The notes: generated from the sequence alone by a model not told the origin. DNA of 64,000 nucleotides from Sphingobacteriia bacterium 24-36-13 (GCA_002281875.1 NCHN01000012.1:16189-80188), one strand, 5' to 3'. Counted from the first letter of the stretch, positions 39,001-48,295 are shown. Program-made: numbers and translations.

Positions 39001-39070
39001 GGATTTCTTTGCCGGAACCATGTTCCAGATAATGCAGAGAGATTTTATGAAGTTCAATGCCAATAAGTAA
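36053..39070 (+). CDS. hsdR: type I restriction endonuclease subunit R
   Basis: This 1005-residue motor and nuclease subunit has an N-terminal PD-(D/E)XK nuclease with D142 (SLDMVVF), E156 and K158 (FELKN), followed by ITKQ-like NVKDAIKQYK. SF2 helicase motifs follow: Walker A HSAGSGKSNS (about 310-319), DEAH at 419-422, FTATP, and the C-terminal TGFDQPLLHTMY and QTLSRLNRT. It translocates DNA and cleaves unmethylated phage DNA. Key residues are intact. It starts four bases after the PHP-ATPase gene. Confidence 0.95.
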   Translation: MKTDTSEKGLEALIAAYLCDTIAGNSYQLRQNTQYNRVECVDEELLFSFLEATQEKAVLKLQTIHGGNYRSKILYRLNSQIKLLGIIEVLRKGITDNNVKLKFFYDKPVSNLNQQDTELYNKNIFSVTRQVHYSTQNENSLDMVVFINGLPIITFELKNELTKQNVKDAIKQYKTSRDSKEELFRLGRCMVHFAVDTEQVWMTTHLKNGSTYFLPFNKGHNNGAGNPPNSSGIKTDYLWKEILTKDSLTNIIQNYVQLFEEEVEKILPDGKIKKEKVKKLIFPRYHQLFAVNSLLQNAKLNGAGRRYLIQHSAGSGKSNSISWLAHQLVGLFDNSNTNTVFDTVIVVTDRKVLDAQIRNNIKQFEQVKGVVEAITEGSKQLKTALEEGKKIIITTIQKFPYIVNEIGELPGNKFAIIIDEAHSSQSGNTAGKLNETLAKDFEKVQVDGDEYIFVDKDQYDELTSEDLVVDIVKGRKMLTNASYFAFTATPKNKTLELFGERFNDNGKEKFRAFHLYSMKQAIEENFIRDVLENYTTYQSFYGLYKRIEDDPLFDKVKAQKKLRIYVESHDLAIEKKTAIMIEHFMDSVIKRKKINGLAKAMLVTSSRKNAVKYKKAFDRYLADTGNPFKAIVAFSGEIDGQTEASLNGFSSSAIPDEFKKSEYRFLIVANKYQTGFDQPLLHTMYVDKKLGGVNAVQTLSRLNRTTAGKTDTFVLDFANKAEDIKKSFDPFYETTILGEATDPNKLFDLQSALDAFQVYTPEQVQEFSQRLITNVPVDQLHSILDAAAEVFRSHLNEEQQEDFRAKCKTYVRLYVFLAQIVPFINPYLERLYLFLNHLQNKLGRQREEDLAQGILDNIDMENLRYQLEATTNIALEQGDELKPIPTEMRGGVAEPEMEYLSNIVKAFNDRFGTAFTNEDKVKKMTEDLMQDVANDSEFVNAFQHSDTQNARITFEDVLKRKLIDHIETNFEVFKEYNDNKEFRDFFAGTMFQIMQRDFMKFNANK

Positions 39071-39095
39071 GCGTTTAAAAAATAATAAATTGAAA

Positions 39096-40124
39096 ATGAG
39101 TGATACACCACAACATAGCGACATCATATTTTACAACACCCCCACAGGTGATGTGAAAATTGAGGTGATTTTTAATGACGAAACCTTTTGGCTCACTCAA
39201 AAGCGGATGGCGGAATTGTTTGGTGTGGAAGTTCCTGCTATCAACAAACACCTCAGTAATATTTACGAAACGGGCGAACTGGACGAAAAGGCAACTATTT
39301 CCATTTTGGAAACAGTTCAGCAGGAAGGCACCCGGATGGTAAAGAGGAATGTGGAGTTTTACAATCTGGATGCCATAATAGCCGTTGGCTATAGGGTAAA
39401 CAGCCATCAAGCCACTCAGTTCCGCATTTGGGCTACTAAAACCCTTAGAGAGTTCATTATCAAGGGTTTTGTATTGGACGATGAAAGGCTTAAACAAGGA
39501 AAACGCTTTGGCAAGGACTACTTTGACGAACTTTTGGAACGCATCCGGGAGATTCGGGCAAGTGAAAGGCGTTTCTACCTCAAAATAACCGACATCTACG
39601 AACAGTGTAGTATCGACTATAACAAGGATGCAGAAATAACCCAAAAATTCTTTAAAACGGTTCAGAACAAGTTGCATTGGGCCATTACTGGCAAAACAGC
39701 AGCAGAACTGATTGCAGACCGAGCCGATGCTTCTCAGCCCAATATGGGCTTAACCACCTGGAAGAATGCCCCCAAAGGTAAAATCCTGAAAACAGATATT
39801 GGAACAGCCAAAAATTACCTGCAGGAAAAGGAAATCAAAGAACTGGAACGTATCGTTACAATGTACCTCGATTTTGCTGAACTGCAAGCCGAAAGACAGA
39901 TCCCGATGAAAATGGCAGATTGGGTTACCCGTTTGGATGCATTCCTTCAATTCAATGAATACCAGATTTTAAAAGATGCAGGTAAAGTGAGCCATGAAGT
40001 AGCCATGAAATTGGCAGAGAAAGAATATGAAAAATTCAGAATAATTCAGGATAGAAATTTTGAAAGTGATTTTGAAAAAGAAGTAAAAAAGATAACCGAT
40101 AAACCAAAAAAGAAAAAGAAATAA
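39096..40124 (+). CDS. rhuM: RhuM-family protein
   Basis: From ATG 39096 (MSDTPQHSDIIFYNTPTGDVKIEV) the protein has 342 residues. An in-frame start at 39057 would overlap hsdR. It matches the RhuM ('virulence protein') family: a Bro-N/KilA-N-like N-terminal part (FWLTQKRMAELFGVEVPAINKHLSNIY, NLDAIIAVGYRVNS, RIWATKTLREFIIKGF) and a helical C-terminus with a Lys-rich end. RhuM genes are frequent neighbours of type I restriction loci. No biochemical function is established. Its stop is directly followed by the Argonaute start. Confidence 0.88.
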   Translation: MSDTPQHSDIIFYNTPTGDVKIEVIFNDETFWLTQKRMAELFGVEVPAINKHLSNIYETGELDEKATISILETVQQEGTRMVKRNVEFYNLDAIIAVGYRVNSHQATQFRIWATKTLREFIIKGFVLDDERLKQGKRFGKDYFDELLERIREIRASERRFYLKITDIYEQCSIDYNKDAEITQKFFKTVQNKLHWAITGKTAAELIADRADASQPNMGLTTWKNAPKGKILKTDIGTAKNYLQEKEIKELERIVTMYLDFAELQAERQIPMKMADWVTRLDAFLQFNEYQILKDAGKVSHEVAMKLAEKEYEKFRIIQDRNFESDFEKEVKKITDKPKKKKK

Positions 40125-42203
40125 ATGCAGCAAGATTTACTCTTAAATATCATTCCTTTCAATCCTCCGGCAGGTAATCAAACTTTTGCATTCTACAGGC
40201 AGAAGCAGCCTGGCTTTTATCCGGTGTTTAAGGGTGATTTGCAAGGGCTTCTTGATGATAAGTTTTCTGCATTGGAATTGCTGGAATTAGAAAAGCTATA
40301 CACCGATTTTCAGCCACCCAGAGAAGAAGCAATCCTTTTGGACATTGATTTATCGGTTAGCACCCGTTTTGCCAATCATTACTACCGCTACCTGATACGA
40401 AAGCACTTTGAAGGAATTGCAGACATCATGCATCAGGACTTCACCAGTGAAACAGAAGTATGGTTTCACAGTCCTGAAAAGAGTACCTCCAAATACAAAG
40501 TGTATAACCAGTTTACACTCAAAGTTCAATATGGCAGGGTAACAGATACACCCGAGTTGGTACTTTCTTACGATGGTACAACTAAAGTATTTGCAAAGCC
40601 GGTTTCCGAGATTTACAACTTCAATACCAACCTGTACAATTGGATAGTTTGCAATGGTGTTATCTATAAATGGAAGTTCAGACCACAGGAGGTAATCAAT
40701 CAACCACAGAATTGTTACCCTATTTTAAGCAACGAACTCAAACCGCATTTAGAAATTGCCTTTGATGTACCGGACTTAAAAAACCGCTATCCAAAATACT
40801 TGGATATTCTACAAGATTTTTACAGCAAGTATCTCAACACACCGGCATTTCGCAAAATCATTCCTATAACCGAGGAAGGCTTTTATCGGCCAAAGGCAGA
40901 GCAGCACCGTGTTATCAATTCAAGCTCCAACGATTTGTTGTATGCCGGAGGTAGAACAGGGAAAGAACCCAAGAAAGATTTTAAGTCAAAAGGTCCTTAC
41001 CAATTGCCGCAGAAGCCCAGCAACTTCAAATTCTTTTTCATTTATCAAAAGGCAGACAAACCTACTGCGGTAACTGAACTGTACAGGTATTTACATAGTG
41101 GTTGGAAAGACGACCGTTTCCCTTTCCCCAAAATGCAGGACTACATCAAAGTTCCTTTTGAGTTAGACATTTCAAAGAATGTAGAATTTGATACCGTTGA
41201 AAATGCAGTAGCCAGTGTTCGCAATGCTGTAAAGAACGCAGATTGGCAACCTGATACGCAATACATGGCACTCTTTGTAAACCCAGTGCCTAAATTAGAG
41301 AAGGACGATGGCAAAAAGAACATCTACTATAAGATCAAAGAAATCCTTTTGTATGAAGGTGTGCTTTCACAAGTAATCAAAAGCGAACACCTGTACAAAA
41401 ACGGTAAGCCTAATTCTTTCTTCAATACATTCCTTCCACACATAGAAATTGCCATGCTGGCAAAATTGGGTGGTGTACCCTGGAGGCTGAACAGACCAAC
41501 CAACAATGAGCTTATTGTGGGTGTGGGTGCATTCTATTCTGTTACCCGAAAATCAAGGTTTGTAGGTTCGGCTTTCTGTTTCAATAACGAGGGAATTTTC
41601 AAAGGCTTTGATTGCTTTAAAGGAGATGATACCATTAGCCTTGCAGGTTCCATCAGGGAAGCGGTAGCAAAGTTTATAGCCGTCAATTATACAGCTTCAA
41701 GGTTGGTTATTCACTTCTATAAAGACATAGGGAAAAAGGAATTAGAACCCATCCTGCGGACTTTACACACATTAGGCTTGAACATTCCTGTTATTGTAGT
41801 TACAATCAATAAAACAGAAAGCAAAGAGTTGTTAGGCTTTGATGTGAGCGATGCGGAGAACTTAATGCCTTACAGCGGAACAATTGTAAAAGTGGGCAAA
41901 TCCGAATACCTGCTATTCAACAATACCCGATACGATGCAACCTCAAAGCCTGCACAAAAGGAATATCACTTTCCGGTGAAGATTGCTTTATCCTCAACAG
42001 TGGAAGGCATGTTAGATGATATGAACTTGGTAGAGCAGCTAATAGACCAGGTTTATCAGTTCAGCCGCATGTATTGGAAAAGCACCAACCAGCAGAGTTT
42101 GCCGGTTACCATCAAGTACCCTGAAATGGTGGCCGAGATTTACCCCTATTTCCAACACGACAAACTGCCTGACTTTGGTAAGGAGAGTCTTTGGTTTTTA
42201 TAA
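40125..42203 (+). CDS. long prokaryotic Argonaute with PIWI domain, catalytic site probably incomplete
   Basis: This 692-residue protein matches long pAgo length. The MID-like segment YYKIKEILLYEGVLSQVI plus AKLGGVPW keeps Tyr/Lys/Gln/Lys positions that bind a guide 5' phosphate. The PIWI domain follows from about 455. At the first catalytic position, G-I-D of active Argonautes reads GVG (G468). The later IHFYKDIGKKE (H530, D534) has altered spacing compared with HRDG. The C-terminal SLPVTIKYPEMVAE is a PIWI hallmark. It is therefore likely a guide-binding protein that recruits another effector. The start abuts rhuM without a gap. Confidence 0.85.
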   Translation: MQQDLLLNIIPFNPPAGNQTFAFYRQKQPGFYPVFKGDLQGLLDDKFSALELLELEKLYTDFQPPREEAILLDIDLSVSTRFANHYYRYLIRKHFEGIADIMHQDFTSETEVWFHSPEKSTSKYKVYNQFTLKVQYGRVTDTPELVLSYDGTTKVFAKPVSEIYNFNTNLYNWIVCNGVIYKWKFRPQEVINQPQNCYPILSNELKPHLEIAFDVPDLKNRYPKYLDILQDFYSKYLNTPAFRKIIPITEEGFYRPKAEQHRVINSSSNDLLYAGGRTGKEPKKDFKSKGPYQLPQKPSNFKFFFIYQKADKPTAVTELYRYLHSGWKDDRFPFPKMQDYIKVPFELDISKNVEFDTVENAVASVRNAVKNADWQPDTQYMALFVNPVPKLEKDDGKKNIYYKIKEILLYEGVLSQVIKSEHLYKNGKPNSFFNTFLPHIEIAMLAKLGGVPWRLNRPTNNELIVGVGAFYSVTRKSRFVGSAFCFNNEGIFKGFDCFKGDDTISLAGSIREAVAKFIAVNYTASRLVIHFYKDIGKKELEPILRTLHTLGLNIPVIVVTINKTESKELLGFDVSDAENLMPYSGTIVKVGKSEYLLFNNTRYDATSKPAQKEYHFPVKIALSSTVEGMLDDMNLVEQLIDQVYQFSRMYWKSTNQQSLPVTIKYPEMVAEIYPYFQHDKLPDFGKESLWFL

Positions 42204-42239
42204 AAGCCTTGAATAACAATCTGAATTAACAAGCACATC

Positions 42240-45200
42240 ATGGAAATGAACTTGGAAAAAATAGGAGCTTACCTTAGGGTTAGCGAGATAACAGAAACCA
42301 ACAATGCATATTTATTCGATGTGCAAGGTCCTGATGCAAAAATCTATTTTGCAAAAGTGCCAAAGAATTTAGATGCCAGCAGTTCAGCAGCTCGGCAGTT
42401 TAGTTCTGTATCCCGTCATCTAAAGAAAATCAATAGTGAGTTTATCAATAAAGTAATTGATTCAGGCGATGAGGCTACTGCCGGTTGTTATTTTATGATA
42501 TTGGAAAAGATTGATAATGGTAAAACACTGGAACAATTTGTTGCTGCTGAAAATGAAGTATCTCCCCAATACCTAAAATACATTCTACAAGTTTTGTATA
42601 ACTGTTCGGAAGCGTTAGACCTTGCAGCTTCAAAGAATATATTTCATAAGGATATCCACCCAAGAAATATCCTGATTACGGAAGATAGAAAACCAGTAAT
42701 AATTGATTTTGGAATATCATTACTGGAGCACACTATTTCAAAAAGGCCAACAGAAAATGAATACACTACACGCTTTTCAGCACCTGAGTACATAAGGAAG
42801 GAAGAATCAAAACTTCAAAGTCGTACTGATTTTTATTCATTATCCCTCTGTGTTTTGTATTCTTTACTTGGCCATCAGTTATTCTACGAAGACGAGAATA
42901 ATGAAAGCAGATTGCAAAAAGTGGTCAACCTTTATAAATCCTATCTTTCTGAAAATGGTCTAAAGCAGTTTCAGGAAGTTTTCAGGAAGTCGTTTGATTC
43001 AGACCACAATAAAAGATATTTCAGATACACAGAGTTGAGAGATGCAATCAATTCATTGTTTGAAGTAATCAACCACACACCAGATAAACCATTTGCATTA
43101 CATTTTGAACCGGGCATCAATCCCGTTGAATTTATTCGAGAAATTAACAGCGAAGGTGTTTTTATCGCAGTGAATGAATTACGACATCAGGTTCATAAGA
43201 ATGTAATTGCAAAAATAGCATCAACTAATTTTTACGTTAACCATTGCTTTTTATCTAATAGAGGCAATTGCCTTGAAATCAAAGGATTCAAGAAAATAGA
43301 TAACCTTGAGCCAAACGAACAAAAAAATCATGCATGGATTTTGGCAAATGGGTTTCAATTGTCTGAGGTAAACTTTGTGTCTAAAGAGCCTTCAGATGCG
43401 GACTTTCAAAACCATTATGATGTTTACAATCTTTTGGAGAAACTATTCATTGATAAACGAGATACTACTCGTTCTGCATTGCAAAGGCAGCCAAGAGAAA
43501 TACTTCAAACCTATAAAACGCTTTTGCAGGAAGAGATCAATTATCTTAGAAATGATGCCTTTAAGGTTAGGTACTCTGAATTTGAGGTAAATTCAAATAA
43601 TGAGGCAGCTTTTAAAGTCGTGTTTGACGAAAAGGTTACGATAGAAAAGGTCAATAATTTCCTTAAACGTTCTCAGGCATCTTTCAGAAAGGGTACAGAA
43701 ATATCACTTTGCAGTAGTGAAGATGAACAAGGTACAAAATCAAAACAAAGCATTGGTTTTAGTACCCGTTACGACAGTAGAACCAATAAATTATTTGTCA
43801 AGGATTTTCCGATTTCTAAAAAAGAGGAAGTAGCAGTCAAAGGTTTTTTAATTGAGGATACTTCACTTCTTGAAATACAATACAAGCGTCAGCTTAATGC
43901 TATTAAGAATTACGAGAACGATAATATTACAAACTCCCAACTCAGGAGGTATTTGTTTCAACCTGAAAATCTAAAGCAATTAGCAGATGAGGTTGGGGAG
44001 CTTGATGCAGAACTTAATGTCATTTCAACTGAGAAGAATGGTAAACCAGTTCAGTTTCAGGATGCTCAGAAGTTTGCAATTTTAAAATCTCTATATCGTC
44101 CACCAATAACTCTTATTCAAGGCCCTCCGGGTACTGGTAAAACAACAGTAATTACAGAACTCATAAAGCAGATACTTGCTAAGGATAAGCAGTCTAAGAT
44201 TCTCATAACATCGCAAACCAACCTTGCGGTTGACAATGTGCTTTCCAGAATGGTTGATGTTCCAGGTGTAAATTTTATTAGGTTGGGTAGAAACATTGAA
44301 GATGCCGTTATTGACAGCCACTCTTTTGATAAAAAACTGAATCTATGGGCTCGAAAAACTAAGGGTAATTGTGAGAAGAATTTCGCAGCACAAAAAAAAC
44401 AGGCACTATCTCAGGAGAAGAACATATCCCCATTTTTGAACCTCATTTTACAGGAAATAAATAAGAAACAATCTTGGGATATTACTAAGAAGTACTTAAA
44501 GCAAGTTCTAACAGGTCATTTTGCAAAGGGTTTTGAGAGTTTGGTTGAGCATATTGATAACAAGCAAAATTTTGAGGCTGAGCTTTCTAAGTATATTGGA
44601 GATGAGCATGTGTTTCTTAACAAACTTGAGCTTCTAAAGCGTAAGTGGATTTCAATACTATCGAATATTGAAAATAAGGACGAACTAAAATCGAAATACA
44701 TATCCAGCATCAATATAGTTGGTGCAACTGCTAATCACATAGCTGCCGGTATGTACAAGGATTTTAAGTTTGAGTTTGATTATGTTATCATGGATGAAGC
44801 TGCAAAGGCTACACCTGCTGAAACGTTGGTTCCTATAAACATGGCACATAATCTTGTACTTGTTGGTGACCATGAGCAGTTGCCTCCTTTAGTAACAGCA
44901 ACAGAAGCAGTGAAAAAACAGGTACAGGCGAAATTGAATAATGAGGGTGAAATGGTAGACTTTGACAAAATCTACTATGACCAGCCAAGTTTATTCCAAA
45001 TTATGTATGATGGTTCACCGGAAGAGTATAAAGAAATGCTTGATCTGCAATTTAGAATGCCTAAACAGATTGGCGATATAATTTCAAGTTTAGTATACCA
45101 CAACAAATTAAAATCTACAGAAAAGAGTGGGAAGCCTCACAACATAAAATTAAAGGCAACCACTTCAATGTTTATGTGCGACATAAACAAATATCCTGAC

Positions 45201-45746
45201 CGTTTCCACAGAATTGATCCTGTCAGTAGGTCATCATACAATCCTGTAAGTGCGAAAGCAATAACTGAAATACTTACAAAAATTGATAATATCCCAGAAA
45301 TCTTCACTGAATCTGAAAATGATAAGCCGTATGAAGTTGGTGTAATTACTGGCTATGGTAAGCAAGCTGAGTATTTAAGTAATGAAATCGAGAATGCTTA
45401 TTTCAAAAATTTGCAATTGAACAAGAATCTTACAATTGCTACTGTTGATAGTTTTCAGGGTTCAGAAAAGGATATTATCATTTATGACATTGTCCGTAGT
45501 GCAAAAGCGAAGGATAACACCGGGTTGGGTTTCCTCGAAATGCCTAACAGAATAAATGTGGCTTTAACAAGGGTAAAACGCCTTCTTATTGTTGTGGGTG
45601 ATGCAGATTACATTTTAAACGTTAATCCAAGTTTTTCCTGGATCTCAAATAATCCTCAAAAGCCTTTGTTATTGAAGGAGTTTGTATCTCAATTGCACAA
45701 AGCTGGATTTATCTATAATAGCCTAAATGAAATATTCTATGAATAA
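42240..45746 (+). CDS. mkoA: Mokosh MkoA-like protein: Ser/Thr kinase domain plus UPF1-like SF1 helicase
   Basis: In this 1168-residue protein the N-terminal 290 residues are a protein kinase: catalytic loop HKDIHPRN at 136-143, DFG at 156-158 and an APE-like SAPEY. A helicase of the UPF1/DNA2 type occupies the C-terminal 560 residues: GPPGTGKT at 628-635, DEAA at 852-855, GDHEQLPP, TVDSFQGSEKD near 1068-1078 and NVALTRVKR. The kinase-helicase fusion directly followed by a PLD nuclease is the composition described for Mokosh type I. The gene overlaps the next one by 20 bases. The kinase and helicase motifs look complete. Confidence 0.87.
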   Translation: MEMNLEKIGAYLRVSEITETNNAYLFDVQGPDAKIYFAKVPKNLDASSSAARQFSSVSRHLKKINSEFINKVIDSGDEATAGCYFMILEKIDNGKTLEQFVAAENEVSPQYLKYILQVLYNCSEALDLAASKNIFHKDIHPRNILITEDRKPVIIDFGISLLEHTISKRPTENEYTTRFSAPEYIRKEESKLQSRTDFYSLSLCVLYSLLGHQLFYEDENNESRLQKVVNLYKSYLSENGLKQFQEVFRKSFDSDHNKRYFRYTELRDAINSLFEVINHTPDKPFALHFEPGINPVEFIREINSEGVFIAVNELRHQVHKNVIAKIASTNFYVNHCFLSNRGNCLEIKGFKKIDNLEPNEQKNHAWILANGFQLSEVNFVSKEPSDADFQNHYDVYNLLEKLFIDKRDTTRSALQRQPREILQTYKTLLQEEINYLRNDAFKVRYSEFEVNSNNEAAFKVVFDEKVTIEKVNNFLKRSQASFRKGTEISLCSSEDEQGTKSKQSIGFSTRYDSRTNKLFVKDFPISKKEEVAVKGFLIEDTSLLEIQYKRQLNAIKNYENDNITNSQLRRYLFQPENLKQLADEVGELDAELNVISTEKNGKPVQFQDAQKFAILKSLYRPPITLIQGPPGTGKTTVITELIKQILAKDKQSKILITSQTNLAVDNVLSRMVDVPGVNFIRLGRNIEDAVIDSHSFDKKLNLWARKTKGNCEKNFAAQKKQALSQEKNISPFLNLILQEINKKQSWDITKKYLKQVLTGHFAKGFESLVEHIDNKQNFEAELSKYIGDEHVFLNKLELLKRKWISILSNIENKDELKSKYISSINIVGATANHIAAGMYKDFKFEFDYVIMDEAAKATPAETLVPINMAHNLVLVGDHEQLPPLVTATEAVKKQVQAKLNNEGEMVDFDKIYYDQPSLFQIMYDGSPEEYKEMLDLQFRMPKQIGDIISSLVYHNKLKSTEKSGKPHNIKLKATTSMFMCDINKYPDRFHRIDPVSRSSYNPVSAKAITEILTKIDNIPEIFTESENDKPYEVGVITGYGKQAEYLSNEIENAYFKNLQLNKNLTIATVDSFQGSEKDIIIYDIVRSAKAKDNTGLGFLEMPNRINVALTRVKRLLIVVGDADYILNVNPSFSWISNNPQKPLLLKEFVSQLHKAGFIYNSLNEIFYE

Positions 45747-47190
45747 TCAGAAAGGAAATAATCAAAAGCAGCATAAGGTGCAATACAACAAAGGGCAAAA
45801 GCACTTTAAGAACCCGAAAATAGCACACAGCAAATCAAAGAATTTGTCTAAAACGGCTGTGCTATTCGATAATCACAAGGATGATCTCGGTTCGGAATAT
45901 TCATTAAATGATATTCTTGAAATAGGCTATCCAATTGTTGAAACAACTATTGAAGTCATTTCCTCAGGCAAGCCGAGCGATATACTTCAGGAAGTTCACA
46001 TTTTGCTTATTGAGCTGATTAACACTGGTGTTGATTCAAAAGGAGCATTGGCTCAGTTTCTTGGTGTATCGGAAAACGACTTTATACTGGATGAATTATA
46101 CACCTTATTGGAAAACGGCATCATAGCCATTTCAGATGAGGAAAAATACAGAGTTACAACGAAAGGAGACATTTTCATTGAGGAAAAGAAGTTTATACCT
46201 GTTACAACCCAAGAGGACTTTAAGTTCTATGTTGATGGTCTTACAAAAGATATTTACTATGAAATGCCATCTGAAACTACCAATACTCCCAATAGACTTG
46301 CACCATCAGTAAAAGTAGATTTTGATTTTATCCAGGAGCAATGGTTGAAAATAAACAAATGCTACACGAGGGCAAATGCTGGCGATAAGGAGATTGTAGA
46401 TTTAGCTAACTACAAACGCAGTATTACTGCAAGAAGGGATTTATTTGTCAAATATTATGTGTTAATATACTATCCTAAGGACAAGTCAGGCAAGAAAATA
46501 CAATTAAAGGTTTACAACAGTGAATCGAAGCTGCTCAAATCTCATACAGAATCGTTGAGTTCTTTATACTCTTCAAATAAATATCTGTTTGATTTCACAA
46601 ATGAACTTGAAGGCGTTGAGGAATACAAAAAGCTGTTCATTGACGCTGCTGTCCAAATCACCGATGAAAAGTTGACGGGTAAGTATCAAGATATTTCAAC
46701 TTTCGAGCATAAGGAACTTATCAAAGAGGCACTTTTCACCGCTGACACAGCGGTTTATATTGAAAGCCCATGGATTAGAAAGGCTACAATGGATTACTTG
46801 CCTGCGATGGAGTTCTTTTTGAAAAAGAAGGACACCAAATTATTTATTGCCTATGGCATAGATTCAAGTTTCAAAAATGCTCCGCACAAAGAGACATTTG
46901 AGAAAATCCAAGAGTTGAAATCAAAATACCCTTCTCGTGTATTTATATTTCACTTGCCAACTCATTTCAAAAACAAGTTCCCTAACCGTGATGGTAGCCA
47001 CAGAAAAATTCTAATAAAGGATTTTGAGTATTATATAAAAGGCAGCTACAACTGGCTTTCGTATAGCGGGAATGAAAATGAAAATTACGCAGTAGAAGAA
47101 GGTACTCAGTTTTTTGATAATGTCGAACAGTTTTGGAAAAAGGTGTTCCATGATTACCAATTTGAACTTTCTCTTTTAAACTTTTCGTAA
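45727..47190 (+). CDS. mkoB: Mokosh MkoB-like PLD-family nuclease
   Basis: This protein has up to 487 residues. The start at 45727 overlaps mkoA by 20 bases; ATG 45739 gives an 8-base overlap and is equally possible. A basic Asn/Lys/Gln-rich leader is followed by a winged-helix-like region (about 85-150) and a C-terminal phospholipase-D-type domain. That domain has YIESPWIRKATMDY and the HxK half motif in SHRKILIKD (H425, K427), then GSYNWLSYSG. A single HxK implies a dimer for a full active site. It is the nuclease partner expected behind the kinase-helicase. Confidence 0.85.
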   Translation: MKYSMNNQKGNNQKQHKVQYNKGQKHFKNPKIAHSKSKNLSKTAVLFDNHKDDLGSEYSLNDILEIGYPIVETTIEVISSGKPSDILQEVHILLIELINTGVDSKGALAQFLGVSENDFILDELYTLLENGIIAISDEEKYRVTTKGDIFIEEKKFIPVTTQEDFKFYVDGLTKDIYYEMPSETTNTPNRLAPSVKVDFDFIQEQWLKINKCYTRANAGDKEIVDLANYKRSITARRDLFVKYYVLIYYPKDKSGKKIQLKVYNSESKLLKSHTESLSSLYSSNKYLFDFTNELEGVEEYKKLFIDAAVQITDEKLTGKYQDISTFEHKELIKEALFTADTAVYIESPWIRKATMDYLPAMEFFLKKKDTKLFIAYGIDSSFKNAPHKETFEKIQELKSKYPSRVFIFHLPTHFKNKFPNRDGSHRKILIKDFEYYIKGSYNWLSYSGNENENYAVEEGTQFFDNVEQFWKKVFHDYQFELSLLNFS

Positions 47191-47247
47191 TAGCAAATTT
47201 GTATCAAGGTTACTGAGGTGGCTGTATGATACATAACAAATAATAAT

Positions 47248-48270
47248 ATGGACGCAACATTGCAGAAATACATTTCACAAACTACCGACACCAATAATTA
47301 TCTGGTAACAGCAAACAATGGCGGTCATCAATACATAAATGACTTCGAGGAAGTTTATGCCTGCTATGCAGCTAACTTTCCGAGTGAACTGAATAACTGG
47401 TTACAAAACAAAATGATGTTAAATGCTCTTCCATTCAACGTCAAACAGTATGTTCAGTTTGCTTGTGAAGCTACCATAGTGAAATTCTTTGCCGACAAAT
47501 ACAAAACAGACCTTGCAATTGAGAAGAAAATAAATCCTGCTAACAAGATGGATGTTGACCTGGTATTTTCTGAAAACGGGTTTACATTCAATATCGAGAT
47601 TAAGTGTTCAGATTTTAATGCAAAGGAGGCTATTGATGCAAGCAATACGCTTAAAATTCAGCCTGTAGGCCGCTTAGATGGTTTTGGTGATACCCTTGCT
47701 GAATTGCAGGAACTCTTAAAGCCGGTTGCTGAGAAATTGAATTTGGATGCCATTGTAGCAACAAAGAACATGGATAACAGCCTGAAAGATTTTCTTTTAA
47801 GTGCAAATAAAAAATTCAATCCTGCTGCATCCGACAAAGAACTGAATATCCTGTCTGTTTCGTGTAATGATGCTGAGGACATGCAATTGTGGTACTACTA
47901 TATGTTCAAAGACCAAGGTTTGTTTACATCATCATCATTCCATCCTGTTTCCGAGTTTGAGAATGTTGATGTGGTTATTTTAAACAACCTCTATTTCAAG
48001 CACTACGAATACTTCAATAAAAAACTATTGAACTCATGGGATTTTGGCAACTGCTTTAATCTGATTTTTATTAACCCGTTTGCAAAGCAAAAGAAGGATG
48101 CGGCAGTAGCAGAATTGTTGAAAATATGCCATAACCAAAATGCAGGTTTAAGACTTTGGAATATGCCCGGCACTGCTGAAGAAGAAGTAAAGGACAGCAG
48201 AAGAATAGCAGACTATATCAAAGGTGAATTAGAAGATAAGCTGAAGCAATATTTCTTCAACCAACCTTAA
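47248..48270 (+). CDS. PD-(D/E)XK-type nuclease, unnamed defence candidate
   Basis: This 340-residue protein was not recognised as a named family. Residues 102-119 read D-V-D then, after a turn, E117-x-K119 (MDVDLVFSENG, FNIEIKCSDF), the active-site pattern of restriction-like PD-(D/E)XK nucleases. Upstream, QFACEATIVKFFADKY is like the conserved Glu helix of the fold. The C-terminal half (NILSVSCNDAEDMQLWYYYMF, VVILNNLYFKHY) resembles nuclease-associated sensor domains but is unassigned. The gene lies 57 bases after mkoB and 25 bases before a helicase gene, so the two probably form a pair. Confidence 0.72.
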   Translation: MDATLQKYISQTTDTNNYLVTANNGGHQYINDFEEVYACYAANFPSELNNWLQNKMMLNALPFNVKQYVQFACEATIVKFFADKYKTDLAIEKKINPANKMDVDLVFSENGFTFNIEIKCSDFNAKEAIDASNTLKIQPVGRLDGFGDTLAELQELLKPVAEKLNLDAIVATKNMDNSLKDFLLSANKKFNPAASDKELNILSVSCNDAEDMQLWYYYMFKDQGLFTSSSFHPVSEFENVDVVILNNLYFKHYEYFNKKLLNSWDFGNCFNLIFINPFAKQKKDAAVAELLKICHNQNAGLRLWNMPGTAEEEVKDSRRIADYIKGELEDKLKQYFFNQP

Positions 48271-48295
48271 CCATTGTCTTTTTCACAAACAATAA

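Noticed and set aside
38584-39111. 175-residue minus-strand frame opposite hsdR
   Set aside because: It is the antisense shadow of hsdR codons, Ser/Leu-rich, without motif or promoter.
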